This document shows, piece after piece, positions 16,437 to 18,239 of a stretch of 18,239 bases of DNA. Position 1 is the first letter of the stretch; each line of letters opens with the position of its first letter. The notes below the pieces were generated by a model that searched no databases, had not been told where the DNA came from, and worked only from the letters and a program-made list of their open reading frames with translations. The position numbers and the translations under genes are program-made. This DNA is from Synechococcales cyanobacterium 340R_concoct_173_sub (GTDB lineage Bacteria; Cyanobacteriota; Cyanobacteriia; Leptolyngbyales; Leptolyngbyaceae), in contig JANXNM010000716.1 in the NCBI GenBank assembly GCA_025354065.1, positions 1 to 18,239 of the forward strand, read 5' to 3'.

Positions 16437-17564
16437 ATGAGTTGGCTAGAACGCATTTTGTTGAATGCAGTAGCAAAAGCTCGAATCCAAGAAGCGAAAC
16501 TTAACCGTCATGCCAAAACTAACGCCGATCGGGCCACTCGGGATTGGTGGGAAGGGATTGTTAGTTTTGAAAAAGTGGGCTATGATTCGCCGCCGCCCGC
16601 TCGCCCTGCAACCCCCGTTCAGTCCTATCAACAACAACTTGATAGCCGGATTAAGCAGTCCCAAGCGGCTGGAATTGATCTGGTGTTGCCGAGGTTGTGC
16701 GATCGGTACAATTTATCTTTATTTGAACGACAAGCAATGTTGTTGGCGATCGCACCTGAAATTCATCGGCGGTATAGTGAACTCTGTGGCTATTTGGCGG
16801 GTAGCGCGGGGTTGCCAACGGTGGATTTAGCCTTACGGTTGTTTTGTCGGGATGATCAGGCATGGCGACGAGGACGATCGCAGCTTTTGTCGGGGGCGTT
16901 GGTGACAGAAGGTTTTTTGTTGCCTGTGATATCTTCAGCGTCTCCAGTGCAATCGTTTCTTCAGCAGTCCTTGAAGCTCAATCCGCATTTGGTTAGTGAT
17001 TTGGTGGGTGATTTGGGCCAGTCGGGGCGAGGGTTTGATGGGTGGTCTACTCCATCGATGACCCTGCCTATTGTCTTGGGCGAGACATTGATGCCGACAA
17101 AATTAAAAACTCAGATGACTCGGACTGTGAAAGAGACTACGACAAAATTAAAAACGATCGTGACCTCACAGGCATTGACGTTTACGGGTCTGGGTCGGCT
17201 CCTGATTGAACCGGATTGTTGGTCAACTTTTTACGGGACAATAGCGCAAAACCTGGCAATGCAACCGGAGCAACTCAATTTAGATTCTGTGGACTTACGA
17301 TCGATTCTGACATGTTGGCAAAATTCACTTTCAATTGAAAATGCGATTAAAAATACAGATACTCCTAAACTATTGGTCATTCGATCGGCCCAAGTTTTGC
17401 TCAGTCGTCATTGTCTTTTGAGTCGTGCCGAAAAGATAAAATTTATAGCCCAGATCCGATCGGTATATAAATTAGTTTTATTAGAGTTGCCCTATCCGAT
17501 AGCGATTGAACGAGTTTGGCGATCGTGGATTTTGGATACTATTAGTTTTCCGATCGATAAGTGA
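16437..17564 (+). CDS. Uncharacterised protein resembling the N-terminal region of an AAA+ ATPase family, without an ATPase domain
   Basis: A 375-residue soluble protein from the ATG at 16437 (a GTG at 16395 would add 14 residues). Residues about 81-136, around LVLPRLCDRYNLSLFERQAM, AIAPEIHRRYSELCGYL and PTVDLALRLF, recall the helical/winged-helix region found ahead of the AAA module in a bacterial Cdc48-like ATPase group, where phrases such as LLLLAPELDPRY and RPTVDLAL occur. This is from memory, not a search. There is no Walker A or Walker B anywhere in the protein, so it is not an ATPase as it stands. Residues near 221-246 contain a 15-residue internal duplication (TKLKT repeated). The C-terminus (LLVIRSAQVLLSRHCLLSRAE) is weakly AAA-sensor-like at best. 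It diverges from menA and converges on scpB with a 17-base gap. Function unknown. Confidence 0.7.
   Translation: MSWLERILLNAVAKARIQEAKLNRHAKTNADRATRDWWEGIVSFEKVGYDSPPPARPATPVQSYQQQLDSRIKQSQAAGIDLVLPRLCDRYNLSLFERQAMLLAIAPEIHRRYSELCGYLAGSAGLPTVDLALRLFCRDDQAWRRGRSQLLSGALVTEGFLLPVISSASPVQSFLQQSLKLNPHLVSDLVGDLGQSGRGFDGWSTPSMTLPIVLGETLMPTKLKTQMTRTVKETTTKLKTIVTSQALTFTGLGRLLIEPDCWSTFYGTIAQNLAMQPEQLNLDSVDLRSILTCWQNSLSIENAIKNTDTPKLLVIRSAQVLLSRHCLLSRAEKIKFIAQIRSVYKLVLLELPYPIAIERVWRSWILDTISFPIDK
17095..17155 (+). repeat. In-frame 45-base duplication within the unknown gene
   Basis: The 16-base string CGACAAAATTAAAAAC occurs exactly at 17095-17110 and 17140-17155. The 45-base period is 15 codons, so the reading frame is kept and the protein shows TKLKT twice. 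The bases between the exact copies have diverged, which suggests an old or partial duplication. Confidence 0.75.
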
Positions 17565-17581
17565 ATCCAATTAGACAATTA

Positions 17582-18235
17582 TTAAATAACTTCAAAATCG
17601 GATTCTGCTTCAAAGGCAATCTCATCGGTCAATCGTTCATCAGAAAGCGATCCTTCTATTACCTCAGGAATTTCGCCATCTTCCGGCACCAATACCGTTT
17701 CTTCCAGTTCGACTTCTAAATCTGCTTTAAACTCAGCCTCAGCTTTCGCCTTAGTAAATGGGTCAAAGCCTGCCTGAAGTTGATTAAGTTGAAAATATTG
17801 TCTAAACTTTTCTGTGACTTGTAGCCAATAGGATCGTCCATCCGATCGTCGCCGTTTCCGCACAAACCCCTGCTCAACCAGTTCCTGCACCTGATGATAG
17901 GCCGTCGAGCCACGTAAATTTATTAAGTCTGTTTGTAAGAGTGGTCCTCTCATCGCAATCACCGCCAACGTCCGCAATGCGCCTATCCCAATGTCTGCGG
18001 GAATAATCTGCTGGACCATCCCCTGATAGTCCGTTCGCAATTGTAATACATAGCCCTCGTCTAGCTCTATGACTTCCAATGCTGTGTCTCGGTGGGAAAA
18101 GTCAGACATGAGTTCCAGTAGCCCCTGTTCTGCTTCATCACGATCGCACCTGGCAAGCTCAGCAATCTCCGTCAGAGTCAACGGTTTAGCCTTGAGATAA
18201 AGAATTGATTCAATGGTGCAAGAAATTCGGGACAT
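17582..18235 (-). CDS. scpB: Segregation and condensation protein B (ScpB)
   Basis: A 217-residue protein with two winged-helix domains, about residues 1-75 and 85-155, as in the ScpB kleisin-associated subunit of the SMC-ScpA-ScpB condensin that compacts and segregates the chromosome. The family segment is visible as ALRTLAVIAMRGPLLQTDLINLRG, followed by VQELVEQGFVRKRRRSDGRSYWLQVTEKF. The last ~55 residues (from about 163) are strongly acidic and low complexity (runs such as LEVELEETVLVPEDGEIPEV), outside the usual fold and presumably disordered. The ATG at 18235 lies four bases from the window edge, so a further upstream start cannot be excluded, though MSRISCTIESILYL is a typical ScpB N-terminus. 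No scpA is present in the window, as is common in cyanobacteria. Confidence 0.92.
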   Translation of the reverse strand: MSRISCTIESILYLKAKPLTLTEIAELARCDRDEAEQGLLELMSDFSHRDTALEVIELDEGYVLQLRTDYQGMVQQIIPADIGIGALRTLAVIAMRGPLLQTDLINLRGSTAYHQVQELVEQGFVRKRRRSDGRSYWLQVTEKFRQYFQLNQLQAGFDPFTKAKAEAEFKADLEVELEETVLVPEDGEIPEVIEGSLSDERLTDEIAFEAESDFEVI

Positions 18236-18239
18236 GATG

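Larger units (their letters stand above)
492..16754. repeat. HIP1 octamers (GCGATCGC), nine copies
   Basis: Exact copies lie at 492-499, 2599-2606, 8129-8136, 9794-9801, 9844-9851, 11635-11642, 13105-13112, 14748-14755 and 16747-16754. All nine fall inside genes. HIP1 is a known over-represented palindrome of many cyanobacterial genomes, and one copy is expected only about once per 65 kb by chance in neutral-composition DNA. The shorter CGATCG core is scattered far more often. Confidence 0.9.

Noticed and set aside
16437..17564. Possible Walker A or B motif in the unknown protein
   Set aside because: I looked for GxxGxGK[ST] and a hydrophobic-DE stretch through the whole protein and found neither.
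1..18239. CRISPR array, tRNA or rRNA genes, insertion sequence or prophage boundary
   Set aside because: Gaps between genes are all under about 250 bases, with no regularly spaced repeats, no cloverleaf-like sequence I could recognise, and no transposase or integrase.

Overview
The window looks like the chromosome of a cyanobacterium. The evidence is the HIP1 octamer GCGATCGC (nine exact copies, plus many CGATCG cores), a MenA-type prenyltransferase of phylloquinone synthesis, a long cyanobacterial-type LptC, a LabA-like NYN protein, and a roughly 2000-residue Ser/Thr-kinase/ATPase/GAF/histidine-kinase hybrid. Gene density is high and every large frame is intact. I see no transposon, prophage, CRISPR array, tRNA or rRNA.

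Layout. 1-193 (minus) is the start of an alpha/beta-hydrolase that runs off the left edge. 233-970 (minus) is a lysophospholipid acyltransferase-family gene just upstream of it. 1046-1474 (plus) is a YchJ-like SEC-C protein. From 6426 down to 1491 four minus-strand genes follow in transcription order: mannose-1-phosphate guanylyltransferase, methionyl-tRNA synthetase, LabA-like NYN protein and LptC. 6663-7964 (plus) is a LytR-CpsA-Psr (LCP) protein, divergent from the guanylyltransferase. 8026-14013 (minus) is the giant hybrid kinase. 14166-15137 (minus) is a second alpha/beta-hydrolase. 15270-16199 (minus) is menA. 16437-17564 (plus) is a protein of unknown function that resembles the N-terminal part of an AAA+ ATPase family but has no ATPase module. 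17582-18235 (minus) is scpB.

How the genes may work together. A cell-envelope theme recurs: GDP-mannose supply, an LCP glycopolymer ligase divergent from it, and LptC for lipopolysaccharide transport. A lipid theme appears at the left edge, where hydrolase and acyltransferase genes are adjacent; these are the two domain types fused in plant phytyl ester synthases. MenA makes the phytylated precursor of phylloquinone, the photosystem I quinone. MetG, ScpB and the NYN protein are housekeeping or regulatory.

Most likely points of novelty: the split hydrolase/acyltransferase pair, the ATPase-less AAA-like protein with an internal 45-bp duplication, and the two families of degenerate tandem repeats between the guanylyltransferase and metG. 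Nothing here is plainly a new defence or mobile system. Several genes have upstream in-frame TTG/GTG codons that I rejected as starts in favour of ATG codons; in two cases the TTG lies at a likely -35 box or transcription start.
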